This document shows, in pieces, positions 1-5,379 of a DNA stretch of 8,066 nucleotides (position 1 is its first letter; the number at the start of each line of letters is the position of its first letter). Origin of the DNA: Hyphomicrobiales bacterium. Lineage in GTDB: Bacteria; Pseudomonadota; Alphaproteobacteria; Rhizobiales; Beijerinckiaceae. The translations under genes and the position numbers were made by a program. The notes under the pieces are model-generated. The model was not told the origin of the DNA. It worked only from the letters and a program-made list of their open reading frames with translations, and ran no database searches. The stretch covers positions 1-8,066 of the forward strand of contig JAATEW010000376.1 of the NCBI GenBank assembly GCA_015655535.1, in the 5' to 3' direction.

Positions 1-1
1 A

Positions 2-295
2 GCACTCTTCGATCGGGCGAGCGCAACATCCGAGCCCTATCATGGCGCGATCGCGCTTGGCTGCGTGATCCGCGGCGAGACCTATCATTTCGAAATCGTG
101 TCGAATGAGAGCGCGCGCGCGCTGACCGATCTCGCCGTCGCGCGCAAGCTTGCCTTCGGAAATGGCATCCTCACAGTGGAAAACGAAGCTCAGGCGCTTG
201 TCCGTGCCGATCCGGCCAAAGGCGACAAAGGCGGTGACGCGGCACGCGCGGCGCTGGCGCTCTATCGTCTCAAACGCAAAGCGGGAGCGCTTTGA
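2..295 (+). CDS. ribH: 6,7-dimethyl-8-ribityllumazine synthase, C-terminal part (5' end outside window)
   Basis: Lumazine synthase makes 6,7-dimethyl-8-ribityllumazine from 5-amino-6-ribitylamino-uracil and 3,4-dihydroxybutanone phosphate, the penultimate step of riboflavin synthesis in the cytoplasm. The frame is open from base 2, so the gene enters from the left and lacks its N-terminal part. What remains (97 residues) carries family hallmarks: the GCVIRGETYHFEIV block with the conserved active-site histidine, then GNGILTVENEAQALVRA, which holds the glycine/leucine turn and arginine of the substrate pocket, then DKGGDAARAALAL near the C-terminus. The internal GTG at base 65 is not a start, because the conserved frame continues upstream of it. 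The stop overlaps the nusB start by one base (TGATG). That implies one transcript and probable translational coupling, the usual ribH-nusB arrangement in bacteria. Confidence 0.95.
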   Translation, partial: ALFDRASATSEPYHGAIALGCVIRGETYHFEIVSNESARALTDLAVARKLAFGNGILTVENEAQALVRADPAKGDKGGDAARAALALYRLKRKAGAL

Positions 296-759
296 TGGCG
301 AAAGCGATCGAACGTTCCGCGGCGAGGCTCGCGGCCGTCCAGGCCCTCTATCAGATGGAGGTCACGGAAAAGGGCTTGAACGAGGTGTTTGCCGAATTCG
401 AGGCCTTCTGGCTCGGCAATGAGATCGAGGGTGAGCAGTATAATGACGCCGAGGTCGCGTTTTTCCATGATGTCTTGTCGGGCGTGCTCGAAGATCAAGG
501 CCCGCTCGACCGGCTGATCGATAAGACTTTAGTGGATGGCTGGCCCTTGGCGCGCGTCGATTCCGTTTTGCGCGCGATCCTGCGCGCCGGCGCCTATGAG
601 TTGAAGAAGCGCACCGATGTGCCGGCCCGCGTCGTCATCAAGGAATATGTCGATGTCGCGGGCGCGTTTTTCGGATTGGAAGAGGCGGGCATGATCAATG
701 CCGTGCTCGACCATATGGCGCATGAGTTGCGGGCGGCGGAGTTCGAGCCGCGCGGCTGA
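295..759 (+). CDS. nusB: Transcription antitermination factor NusB
   Basis: NusB binds boxA RNA together with NusE (ribosomal protein S10) and takes part in antitermination of rRNA transcription. The protein has 154 residues, normal for the family. Visible hallmarks are the N-terminal RSAARLAAVQALYQME helix, the central WPLARVDSVLRAILRAGAYEL block, and the C-terminal region VVIKEYVDVAGAFFGLEEAGMINAVLDHMA; the last two correspond to the R(I/L)D..iLR.a.yEl and iNEyVelAk.f......fVNavLd signatures. The first ATG, overlapping the ribH stop, is preferred over the TTG one codon upstream because proteins of this family start with a short segment before the RSAAR motif. No clear intrinsic terminator follows. 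An imperfect inverted repeat lies at 778-798 but has no T-run. Confidence 0.95.
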   Translation: MAKAIERSAARLAAVQALYQMEVTEKGLNEVFAEFEAFWLGNEIEGEQYNDAEVAFFHDVLSGVLEDQGPLDRLIDKTLVDGWPLARVDSVLRAILRAGAYELKKRTDVPARVVIKEYVDVAGAFFGLEEAGMINAVLDHMAHELRAAEFEPRG

Positions 760-929
760 CCCGTTACGAGTTTCTGAGACCTTGATGGAGCTCAGGTCAT
801 TGAAAGTGTATAGCGACTGATCTCGCCAAGGCAGCGCAGGACGCCGATGTCGTCGAATCCGATGCGCCGCCTTCGCTGACGACGACCGTGTCTATGATCT
901 CGATCGCATCTATGGCACGGTCCTTAGGG
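760..929. other. Intergenic region after nusB, no supported gene
   Basis: This stretch lies between convergent nusB and the small peptide gene. I see no ORF here with a start, a ribosome binding site and a recognisable product. It has an imperfect hairpin (GACC...GGTC, 778-798, with a one-base bulge) that might end nusB transcription, but no T-run follows. One + frame ends in an acidic, tyrosine-containing stretch (DDDRVYDLDRIYGTVL, up to the stop at 947-949) with no start codon upstream, which could be a gene remnant or chance. Confidence 0.3.
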
Positions 930-1130
930 TCATCTACATGCGTTCATGATCGAGCCACCGGCCTCATAAAGGGCAAAGGCGGCGTCGCCAAAACCGAACC
1001 CGCGGGCTACGGCGCCGAGCGCACCCAAAATGTTGGCTGCAGGCGTTGCAAAGTCGCACATACTGCCGCCACCGACAGTTTCGATCTCTTCGAGAGTCAG
1101 TTCGCGGATTTCAGCTTGCTCATTTCTCAT
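930..1130 (-). CDS. Small double-glycine-leader peptide, bacteriocin-like (putative class IIb type)
   Basis: The product is a 66-residue peptide. Residues 1-22 form a classic double-glycine leader: charged, with the IRELTLEEIETVGGG pattern (ELT..EIE.V.GG). Such leaders are cut by C39 peptidase domains of dedicated ABC exporters after the second glycine, here after G21 or G22. The predicted mature part is about 44-45 residues, rich in Gly and Ala, weakly charged, with cysteines at positions 25 and 65 that could form one disulfide spanning nearly the whole peptide. The ATG has a GGAG ribosome binding site 8 bases upstream (1139-1142), strong support for translation. Peptides like this in proteobacteria are often labelled lactobin A/cerein 7B-type bacteriocins. 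Killing activity is not shown by sequence, and a signalling role is equally possible. No exporter, peptidase, immunity gene or partner peptide is visible in the window. Confidence 0.75.
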   Translation of the reverse strand: MRNEQAEIRELTLEEIETVGGGSMCDFATPAANILGALGAVARGFGFGDAAFALYEAGGSIMNACR

Positions 1131-1148
1131 AGCGTGATCTCCATTTCG

Positions 1149-1178
1149 TTTAGACGTTGTCGTTATCGACCGTGTCAG
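1149..1178 (-). promoter_or_regulatory. Possible promoter of the double-glycine peptide gene
   Basis: On the minus strand a CTGACA -35-like element (1173-1178, 5 of 6 to TTGACA) and a TCTAAA -10-like element (1149-1154, 4 of 6) are separated by 18 bases. Transcription would start near 1142, right at the GGAG ribosome binding site, which is tight. Weak call. Confidence 0.25.
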
Positions 1179-1203
1179 TATGGAGAGATCAGAACCGGCG
1201 AAC

Positions 1204-1219
1204 TGTGATCGTGATCACG
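1204..1219. promoter_or_regulatory. CRP/FNR-family-like binding palindrome
   Basis: TGTGA-TCGTGA-TCACG matches the TGTGA-N6-TCACA CRP consensus at 9 of 10 half-site bases, and it contains a perfect 10-base palindrome (1210-1219). The centre lies 81-82 bases upstream of the peptide ATG and about 70 bases upstream of the start site implied by the weak promoter at 1149-1178, a position compatible with class I activation. Which CRP/FNR-type protein would bind here is unknown. Confidence 0.4.
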
Positions 1220-1323
1220 TTTTAATTCGAGGCAGAACGGAAATATGGAAGGAAGGCCCGCGGCTGCGCCACGCGGTCCTTGCGGCAGGAAGACGGTTCT
1301 CGGCCTGGGCGGTGCTTACCCCG

Positions 1324-1869
1324 TTAGGGGCTTTCGGAGACCTTGATCGACGTCAGATTGACGACCCAGCGGCCTTTTTTGACATCGTTTGGAAACACCA
1401 GACGCGCGAAACCGCCGGAGGTGAAATCGGCGCCGTCGCGTTGCGTGGCGATGAGACAGGGCTGATTGCCGAATTCCGGATTGATTTCGCCGAGCGAGAT
1501 CGCGAGCTTGTAGCCGTCGCTGGCCGTCGCGACGACGATTTCGCGCAAGACGTCGTTTTTGATTTCCGGATGCGTGACGATATCGGCCTTGCTCAGAAGC
1601 GTCCAAAGCGACACGCCTGTATAGGTATTGTCGCCGACCTTAAGCGACGACTGCGGCAGCGCGGCGAGCGCCACGCGATCATAGGTCGCGGGCGTCATGA
1701 CGAGCCCCTCGAGCTTGAATTGCGTGGCCTCGGGCCCTTTGTCGGCACCCTTGGCCATGGAAGGGCCGGGCTGGGGCAATGGGCTTTCCGCCGCCGCCAT
1801 TCCTGCCGCCAAGGCGATTGGCATAAGGACGGCCAGCAGGCGAAAAATGTTGAGGCGTTTTGCAGCCAT
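1324..1869 (-). CDS. Exported protein with molybdopterin-dependent oxidoreductase (sulfite oxidase-type) fold
   Basis: The protein has 181 residues. Residues 1-28 are a Sec-type signal peptide (KR, hydrophobic core LLAVLMPIALAAG, then AAAES). Residues 49-178 resemble the catalytic-domain fold of sulfite oxidase/YedY-type proteins (PF00174-like): FKLEGLV near the start, LPQSSLKVGDNTYTGVSLWTLL, VVATASDGYKLAISLGEINPEFG, and GGFARLVFPNDVKKGRWVVNLTSIKV at the end. The protein is far shorter than true sulfite oxidases and has a single cysteine (C138), not in the usual molybdenum-ligand context, so it may bind a pterin or be non-catalytic. The ATG at 1869 has GGAG six bases upstream; a TTG seven codons earlier has no comparable site. 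A ModE-like box lies upstream (1937-1961), consistent with molybdate-dependent control. A CCCC-GTTA-GGGG mini-hairpin overlaps the stop. The fold is fairly sure, the function unknown. Confidence 0.8.
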   Translation of the reverse strand: MAAKRLNIFRLLAVLMPIALAAGMAAAESPLPQPGPSMAKGADKGPEATQFKLEGLVMTPATYDRVALAALPQSSLKVGDNTYTGVSLWTLLSKADIVTHPEIKNDVLREIVVATASDGYKLAISLGEINPEFGNQPCLIATQRDGADFTSGGFARLVFPNDVKKGRWVVNLTSIKVSESP

Positions 1870-1936
1870 GCCAAACTCCAATTCGATCAAGGGGTGACCA
1901 GCGATATTATGCCCTTGGCCTGTGACCGGTAAATCA

Positions 1937-1961
1937 CGTTATATGTTACTTCCATATAGGG
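1937..1961. promoter_or_regulatory. ModE-like (Mo-box) inverted repeat
   Basis: CGTTATAT, nine bases, then ATATAGGG: the left half is a full match to the CGNTATAT-type half-site of molybdate-responsive ModE regulators, and the right half keeps 6 of 8 bases of ATATAACG. The TATATG-N7-CATATA core is a perfect inverted repeat, and the half-site spacing fits the ModE consensus as I remember it. It lies 68-92 bases upstream of the molybdopterin-fold gene on the minus strand, so it would sit at or near that gene's promoter. Confidence 0.45.
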
Positions 1962-2008
1962 CAGGGGCGGGACGAAATCGCGGCCAGCCGCGCCTCGTCG
2001 CCTTCGGC

Positions 2009-2030
2009 GGCTTTCCGGGCGCCGGAAGCC
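2009..2030. repeat. Strong hairpin in the intergenic region upstream of the DUF6156-like gene
   Basis: GGCTTTCCGG, loop GCG, then CCGGAAGCC forms a nine-pair stem with one bulged T. A smaller CGCC-TTC-GGCG hairpin lies immediately before it and partly overlaps. No T-run follows on either strand, so it is not an obvious terminator. It lies between two divergent genes; its role is unknown. Confidence 0.35.
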
Positions 2031-2150
2031 CAACTTGCGTTGCGCGCCGGAGCCTCTTAGAAATTTAAAATTGGCCTCGTCTTGCTTCCAGCCAGCGATT
2101 GAGGCGTCAAAACGGGCATTGATGGAAGAAAGATCCGGGGGAGAGGTCGA

Positions 2151-2492
2151 ATGGCGGAAGAAGCCGAAGAGCCAGTTGTGCTGACCATGCCGGAAGGTGC
2201 GGTGTGCAGCCGTTATTTCGTCTCCTATACGGGCATCAAACTGCCGGTCAGAATGGTCAATCCGCTCGAAGAGAAGGATTTGAGCAACCGCAATACGTTC
2301 ATCATCGCCTATTTCGACAAGGACGACCGGATGATCGGCTTCGAGAAGATGGTTTATTCGGCGATCGAACTGTCGCATTATTATGATTACCATCCGAACG
2401 GCCTGTTGAAATCGGCCGAGATCATGATGGACGAGGTGACCACCTTCCTCGAATATGACGAAGCGGGAAACATGATCGCGGTCGAAGAATGA
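2151..2492 (+). CDS. Conserved hypothetical protein, DUF6156-like
   Basis: A cytoplasmic protein of 113 residues with no signal peptide or membrane segment. The SRYFVSYTGIKLPVRMVNPLEE..LSNRNTFIIAYFDKDDRM segment, then FEKMVYSAIELSHYYDYHPNGLLKSAEI, resembles a small uncharacterised family I recall as DUF6156. The second half (HYYDYHPNGLLKSAEI, then FLEYDEAGNMIAVEE) reads like the Y.Y..nG.l..a strand-turn repeats of MORN/RHS-like proteins. The acidic N-terminus (AEEAEEP) is probably flexible. The ATG is preceded by a purine-rich GGGGGAGAGG site ending four bases before the start. The YbjQ-family gene follows closely on the same strand, so the two are probably co-transcribed. Function unknown; the family name is from memory. 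Confidence 0.8.
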   Translation: MAEEAEEPVVLTMPEGAVCSRYFVSYTGIKLPVRMVNPLEEKDLSNRNTFIIAYFDKDDRMIGFEKMVYSAIELSHYYDYHPNGLLKSAEIMMDEVTTFLEYDEAGNMIAVEE

Positions 2493-2544
2493 CATTGAGA
2501 CGGTGAGTCCGATTTTTCGGACGCCGAAAACGAAACCCGGCCGG

Positions 2545-2874
2545 ATGAACGCCATGATGGTTTCGACCACGAATGACATCTCGGGCTATCGCATCGTCCG
2601 GCATCTCGGCGTCGTGCGCGGCATCACCGTGCGCTCGCGCAATCTCATCGGTAATTTTTTAGGGAACCTCCGCTCGATGTTCGGCGGCAAGATCGGCGCC
2701 TATGTCTATCTGGCCGAAACGGCGCGGCAGGAAGCCTTCGACCATATGTGCGAACATGCGGGGCAGGCGGGCGCCAATGCCATCGTCGCCATGCGCTATG
2801 ACGCCAACGAGATCATGGACGGCATCACCGAAGTCCTGGCCTATGGCACCGCTGTCTGGGTCGAGCCGCTTTAA
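2545..2874 (+). CDS. YbjQ/UPF0145 family protein
   Basis: From this start the protein has 109 residues, close to the usual family length of about 105. The family signature is clear: STTNDISGYRIVRHLGVVRGITVRSRN, then FGGKIGAYVYLAETARQEAFDHMCEHAGQAGANAIVAMRYDANEI, ending in YGTAVWVEPL. YbjQ-type domains (PF01906, labelled putative heavy-metal-binding) form pentameric rings in solved structures, but their role is not established. The start is uncertain: a GTG at 2503 would add 14 residues, but a perfect six-pair hairpin (2507-2522, TTTT loop) lies there and the extra residues are not part of the domain. ATGs at 2554 and 2557 are also possible. The gene follows the DUF6156-like gene by about 50 bases, and its stop lies just before the tRNA promoter. 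Confidence 0.88.
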   Translation: MNAMMVSTTNDISGYRIVRHLGVVRGITVRSRNLIGNFLGNLRSMFGGKIGAYVYLAETARQEAFDHMCEHAGQAGANAIVAMRYDANEIMDGITEVLAYGTAVWVEPL

Positions 2875-2897
2875 TCTTGGCTACCGGCGCTTTGGGC

Positions 2898-2927
2898 TTG
2901 CGTCAGCCTTGGCGATCCGGGTAAAAT
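2898..2927 (+). promoter_or_regulatory. Likely promoter of tRNA-Trp
   Basis: A TAAAAT -10 element (2922-2927, 5 of 6) and a TTGCGT -35-like element (2898-2903) are 18 bases apart. Transcription would start near 2934, five bases before the mature tRNA 5' end. The -35 match is weak, but the position fits. Confidence 0.4.
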
Positions 2928-2938
2928 TGGTGCGCTGT

Positions 2939-3016
<78 letters not shown>

Positions 3017-3121
3017 GCTAACATATAAGTAAAATCAGCTGTTTAATCGCATAGTGAGATGCGAGCTATCGGCTTTGCTGCAAGCCGCAAAGCCATCGGT
3101 TAAGCGTTTGGTAAGCAGTTT

Positions 3122-3159
3122 GGGCGAAACGCTCAAAACCGTCTCGCCCGCGATTTTTT
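3122..3159 (+). terminator. Probable intrinsic terminator after tRNA-Trp
   Basis: GGGCGA pairs with TCGCCC (3144-3149); after one A-C mismatch, ACG pairs with CGT, closing an eight-base loop. Six T residues (3154-3159) follow four bases after the stem. This could end the tRNA transcript before the transglycosylase gene. A separate perfect eight-base inverted repeat (GGCTTTGC...GCAAAGCC, 3071-3094) lies closer to the tRNA but has no T-run. Confidence 0.45.
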
Positions 3160-3266
3160 CTGCCAGATATGTCTGTCATGAAGCTCAAGTGCAGCCGACC
3201 GATCGGTGATGCGCTTGGATCGGCGGATGGCCTGCCCGCTCCGAAATAGGCGATTCGGATGGACCC

Positions 3267-4118
3267 ATGACCAAGCTCGTGCGCGTCCTGGCTTTTCCCC
3301 TTGCCGTTGCGATCTGCGGAATGTCTCCAGGGCCGGCGCCCGCGCTGCCGCATGATGCGCCGCCCGAGACATCGGTCTGTTCTCTGATCGAGGCCTCCGC
3401 CAAGGCGCGGGATCTGCCGGTTGTCTTCCTGACGCGGCTGATTTGGCAGGAAAGCAGCTTTCGGGCAGGCGTGGTCAGTCCCTCGGGCGCGAAAGGCATC
3501 GCGCAATTCATGCCGGGCACGGCGGATGATTGGAAACTGGCCGACCCTTTCGATCCAACCGAGGCGATCCCCAAGGCCGCCGAACTTCTGGCTTCCCTGA
3601 AACAGCGCTTTGGAAATCTCGGGCTGGCCGCGGCGGCTTACAACGCCGGTCCCAACCGGGTTGTGAATTGGCTGGCGGGCCATGGCGATCTGCCAAGCGA
3701 AACGCGGAGCTATGTGCTCAACATTACGCAGCGGACAATTGAGGATTGGAAGGCGCCGGCTGCGGGAAGCAACGCGGGCGACGAGGCGTCGAATCGGTCT
3801 TGTCTGGAGCTGGCTGCGTCGATCCGCAAAGGCGAGCCTACGCGATTTGCCGGCTCCGTGCTGACCGCGCCATGGGGTGTGCAGCTTTCCGGCAGCTTTT
3901 CGAAGAGCGCGGCTCTGGCCGCCTATGACCGCACGGCCACAAAACTTCGTCATCTTATCGGCGATGTCGAACCGATGATCCTTGGGGGGCGCGCGCCCGA
4001 TCGGGGCTTCGCGCCATTCTATAGAGTCCGCGTGCCGGCGGCGTCGCGCACGGAAGCGAACGCCCTGTGCAACAAGATTTTGCGCGCCGGCGGCGCCTGT
4101 GCGGTGCTGCGGAGTTAA
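3267..4118 (+). CDS. Exported lytic transglycosylase (SLT domain) with C-terminal SPOR domain
   Basis: The protein has 283 residues. Residues 1-27 look like a signal peptide (MTKLVRVLAFPLAVAICGMSPGPAPALP), so it acts in the periplasm. Residues about 37-162 are an SLT (family 1 lytic transglycosylase) domain: the catalytic glutamate is E62 in IWQESSF, followed by SGAKGIAQFMPGTA (73-86) and AAAAYNAGPNRVVNWL (121-136). These enzymes cleave the MurNAc-GlcNAc bond of peptidoglycan, forming 1,6-anhydroMurNAc. Residues about 203-282 fit a SPOR domain (WGVQLSGSF at its start; FYRVRVPAASRTEANALCNKI near the end, with a Cys pair at 268 and 278). SPOR domains bind glycan strands stripped of stem peptides, typically at the septum, suggesting a role in cell division. 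It is not an RlpA, which has a different catalytic domain. It follows the tRNA by 250 bases and is probably transcribed alone. Ribosome binding site weak (GGA). Confidence 0.9.
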   Translation: MTKLVRVLAFPLAVAICGMSPGPAPALPHDAPPETSVCSLIEASAKARDLPVVFLTRLIWQESSFRAGVVSPSGAKGIAQFMPGTADDWKLADPFDPTEAIPKAAELLASLKQRFGNLGLAAAAYNAGPNRVVNWLAGHGDLPSETRSYVLNITQRTIEDWKAPAAGSNAGDEASNRSCLELAASIRKGEPTRFAGSVLTAPWGVQLSGSFSKSAALAAYDRTATKLRHLIGDVEPMILGGRAPDRGFAPFYRVRVPAASRTEANALCNKILRAGGACAVLRS

Positions 4119-4133
4119 GGCCTGCCCAAGAGC

Positions 4134-4376
4134 TCAGTCGGCGGTTTGAGTTGTGATCGGGCAATAGGGTTTGCCGGCCACGAGCGTGCTTGTGTCGATT
4201 GGCGATCCGTCGGCGTTGAGAACTTTGGTGTTACAGACCGGGTTCATATAATCGATCCGCGTCACCGTATTATAGCCGCCGAGCGATGGCTGATTATGGT
4301 CAAACCTCTGAGTGAAGGCTGGCTGCGCCGCGTAGAGAGACGCCGCGACTGCAAAGAAGGCCAAAAGTCTTCTCAT
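4134..4376 (-). CDS. Small exported hypothetical protein with two cysteines
   Basis: The product has 80 residues. A signal peptide covers about residues 1-22 (MRRLLAFFAVAASLYAAQPAFT), so the mature protein of about 58 residues is probably periplasmic. C48 and C72 are the only cysteines and could form a disulfide. I do not recognise the family. The start is well supported by GGAGGAG six bases upstream of the ATG. It converges with the transglycosylase gene, with 15 bases between the stops, and is divergent from the small membrane protein gene at 4546. The exported protein at 4869-5126 has a similar plan (signal peptide, two Cys) but I see no convincing sequence similarity between them. Confidence 0.72.
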   Translation of the reverse strand: MRRLLAFFAVAASLYAAQPAFTQRFDHNQPSLGGYNTVTRIDYMNPVCNTKVLNADGSPIDTSTLVAGKPYCPITTQTAD

Positions 4377-4440
4377 GACGATCTCCTCCGTTTCAAAATG
4401 TCCTGGGCTTTGCCATAGCCAGGAGCCTCGGAGAAACGTT

Positions 4441-4472
4441 CAAGATCGGTCTTGGGTTTCAACGCTGAAACC
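4441..4472. repeat. Two adjacent small inverted repeats in a divergent intergenic region
   Basis: CAAGA-TCGG-TCTTG (4441-4454) is directly followed by GGTTTCA-ACGC-TGAAACC (4455-4472). Both are perfect, with four-base loops. They lie between the divergent genes starting at 4376 and 4546, so they could be operator sites or a leader structure for either gene. Confidence 0.3.
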
Positions 4473-4545
4473 GGCCGGCAAACGGCGTTGGCAGAGGCTT
4501 CGGACCAGCTTAGACTTGAGCGGGCATTCGTCAGGGCTTTTATGG

Positions 4546-4839
4546 ATGATTGAGCCGCCGGAGGAATCGAAGATCGACGCTTCGCCAAAGCAGCGCTGGG
4601 CCGCGCGGCAGGCGGAAATCCGTGCGGCGGCGGCGGCCGACAGGAAACGCGCACAAGACGCGCGGGCCGAGCAGCACCGCCATCTCACGCAAGACTATCA
4701 TAGCCCCGGCGCTTTCATCCTGGGGCTTCTCGTCATGGCGTTTCTTGTGATTGCCGGCTGGTTCCTTATCAATCGCATGCGATGCGACCCGCTCTTTGCG
4801 AATCCCGCTCCGCTCCGCTTTCACACATCATGCGAGTGA
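4546..4839 (+). CDS. Small single-pass membrane protein
   Basis: The product has 97 residues. Residues about 14-48 are charged and Ala/Arg/Gln-rich, probably a helix or short coiled coil (QRWAARQAEIRAAAAADRKRA). Residues 55-75 are one membrane helix (GAFILGLLVMAFLVIAGWFLI), followed by a short tail with cysteines at 80 and 96. The layout, a helix ending in FLIxRMR and a Cys near the end, resembles a group of unnamed small Rhizobiales membrane proteins. With the long charged part N-terminal and positive residues right after the helix (NRMR), topology is not obvious. Longer starts are open back to 4375, but that stretch overlaps the neighbouring divergent gene's ribosome binding site and lacks its own. 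The chosen ATG has AGGG nine bases upstream. Function unknown. Confidence 0.65.
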   Translation: MIEPPEESKIDASPKQRWAARQAEIRAAAAADRKRAQDARAEQHRHLTQDYHSPGAFILGLLVMAFLVIAGWFLINRMRCDPLFANPAPLRFHTSCE

Positions 4840-4868
4840 GAAGGGCTGCCTACAGAAGTGCCGGCGCT

Positions 4869-5126
4869 CTATTGAGGCATGCCGCCGCCACCGTGCCGCC
4901 CGACGCCCCTCGTATTGGAGCTGCTGCTTGCACTAGATGCGGGCGGATCTTGCGGATTCGGGATGGTCTTCGTGCACACCCACCCCGCGTTGGGAGCGCC
5001 TGATGCCGCATTGGCACGAACGGGCCAACTGCCTTGCGGACACAGAGGCGGCGCTTGCGCGAAGGCCATATCCGCCTGGATAAACGACGAGACGATCAGC
5101 ATCGAAAGAGCGACTGAACGAAACAT
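4869..5126 (-). CDS. Small exported hypothetical protein, two cysteines, Ser/Gly-rich tail
   Basis: The product has 85 residues. Residues 1-24 are a signal peptide (MFRSVALSMLIVSSFIQADMAFAQ, cleavage after AFA or AQA). The mature part has CPQGSWPVRANAA..GAPNAGWVC with C29 and C51 flanking a Trp/Gly-containing loop, then a low-complexity Pro/Ser tail and a GGGG stretch near the end. This is probably a periplasmic or surface protein of unknown family. The start at 5126 is chosen because GGAGG lies five bases upstream and the signal peptide begins there; the longer reading back to 5180 adds 18 residues ahead of the signal peptide. It is convergent with the membrane protein gene (29 bases between stops) and divergent from the DUF1236 gene. 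Confidence 0.72.
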   Translation of the reverse strand: MFRSVALSMLIVSSFIQADMAFAQAPPLCPQGSWPVRANAASGAPNAGWVCTKTIPNPQDPPASSASSSSNTRGVGRHGGGGMPQ

Positions 5127-5379
5127 ACGAGCCTCCGTAACGCGTAATCGCATTTTAAAAGCTCGCCCGGGAAAATCCATCCATAAGTTCAGTTCAACAG
5201 AGAGGCGTCCGCTTTTTTGCGCATCACATTTGATCTATTGTAAAGACGGTTTGAGCCCGTCATGCCATTGCAACCATGGGATGATCCACACCGGGCTTGG
5301 GCCGAAGGGCTTGGCTGATTGCGGTGGAAGTCTTGAGGGTTTAAGCCACTCTTCAGCGGGTCACGCTAGGAGCATTGCG

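Noticed and set aside
770..950. Possible gene remnant after nusB (DDDRVYDLDRIYGTVL in one frame, DLAKAAQDADVV in another)
   Set aside because: The two stretches are in different frames, have no start and match no family I recognise. A translated search of 760-950 would settle it.
1180..1932. Plus-strand open frame of 250 codons
   Set aside because: It lies opposite the molybdopterin-fold gene and has no ribosome binding site or recognisable domain.
1887..2579. Minus-strand open frame of 230 codons
   Set aside because: It lies opposite the DUF6156-like gene, which has a good ribosome binding site and family-like sequence. The minus translation shows no family features.
3071..3094. Perfect inverted repeat GGCTTTGC-N8-GCAAAGCC as terminator of tRNA-Trp
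   Set aside because: No T-run follows. The hairpin at 3122-3149 with six T residues is the better candidate.
3066..3953. Long minus-strand open frame (295 codons) opposite the transglycosylase
   Set aside because: It is a shadow of the transglycosylase gene, whose catalytic motifs, signal peptide and SPOR domain are unmistakable. The minus frame is Arg-rich and shows no domain.
5293..5314. Direct repeat GGGCTTGG, twice
   Set aside because: Eight bases, GC-rich and only two copies; likely chance, with no link to a promoter element.
5262..5318. Short plus-strand frame coding an 18-residue peptide (MPLQPWDDPHRAWAEGLG) upstream of the DUF1236 gene
   Set aside because: It has no ribosome binding site and no attenuator-like structure downstream. 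It is too short to support as a leader peptide.
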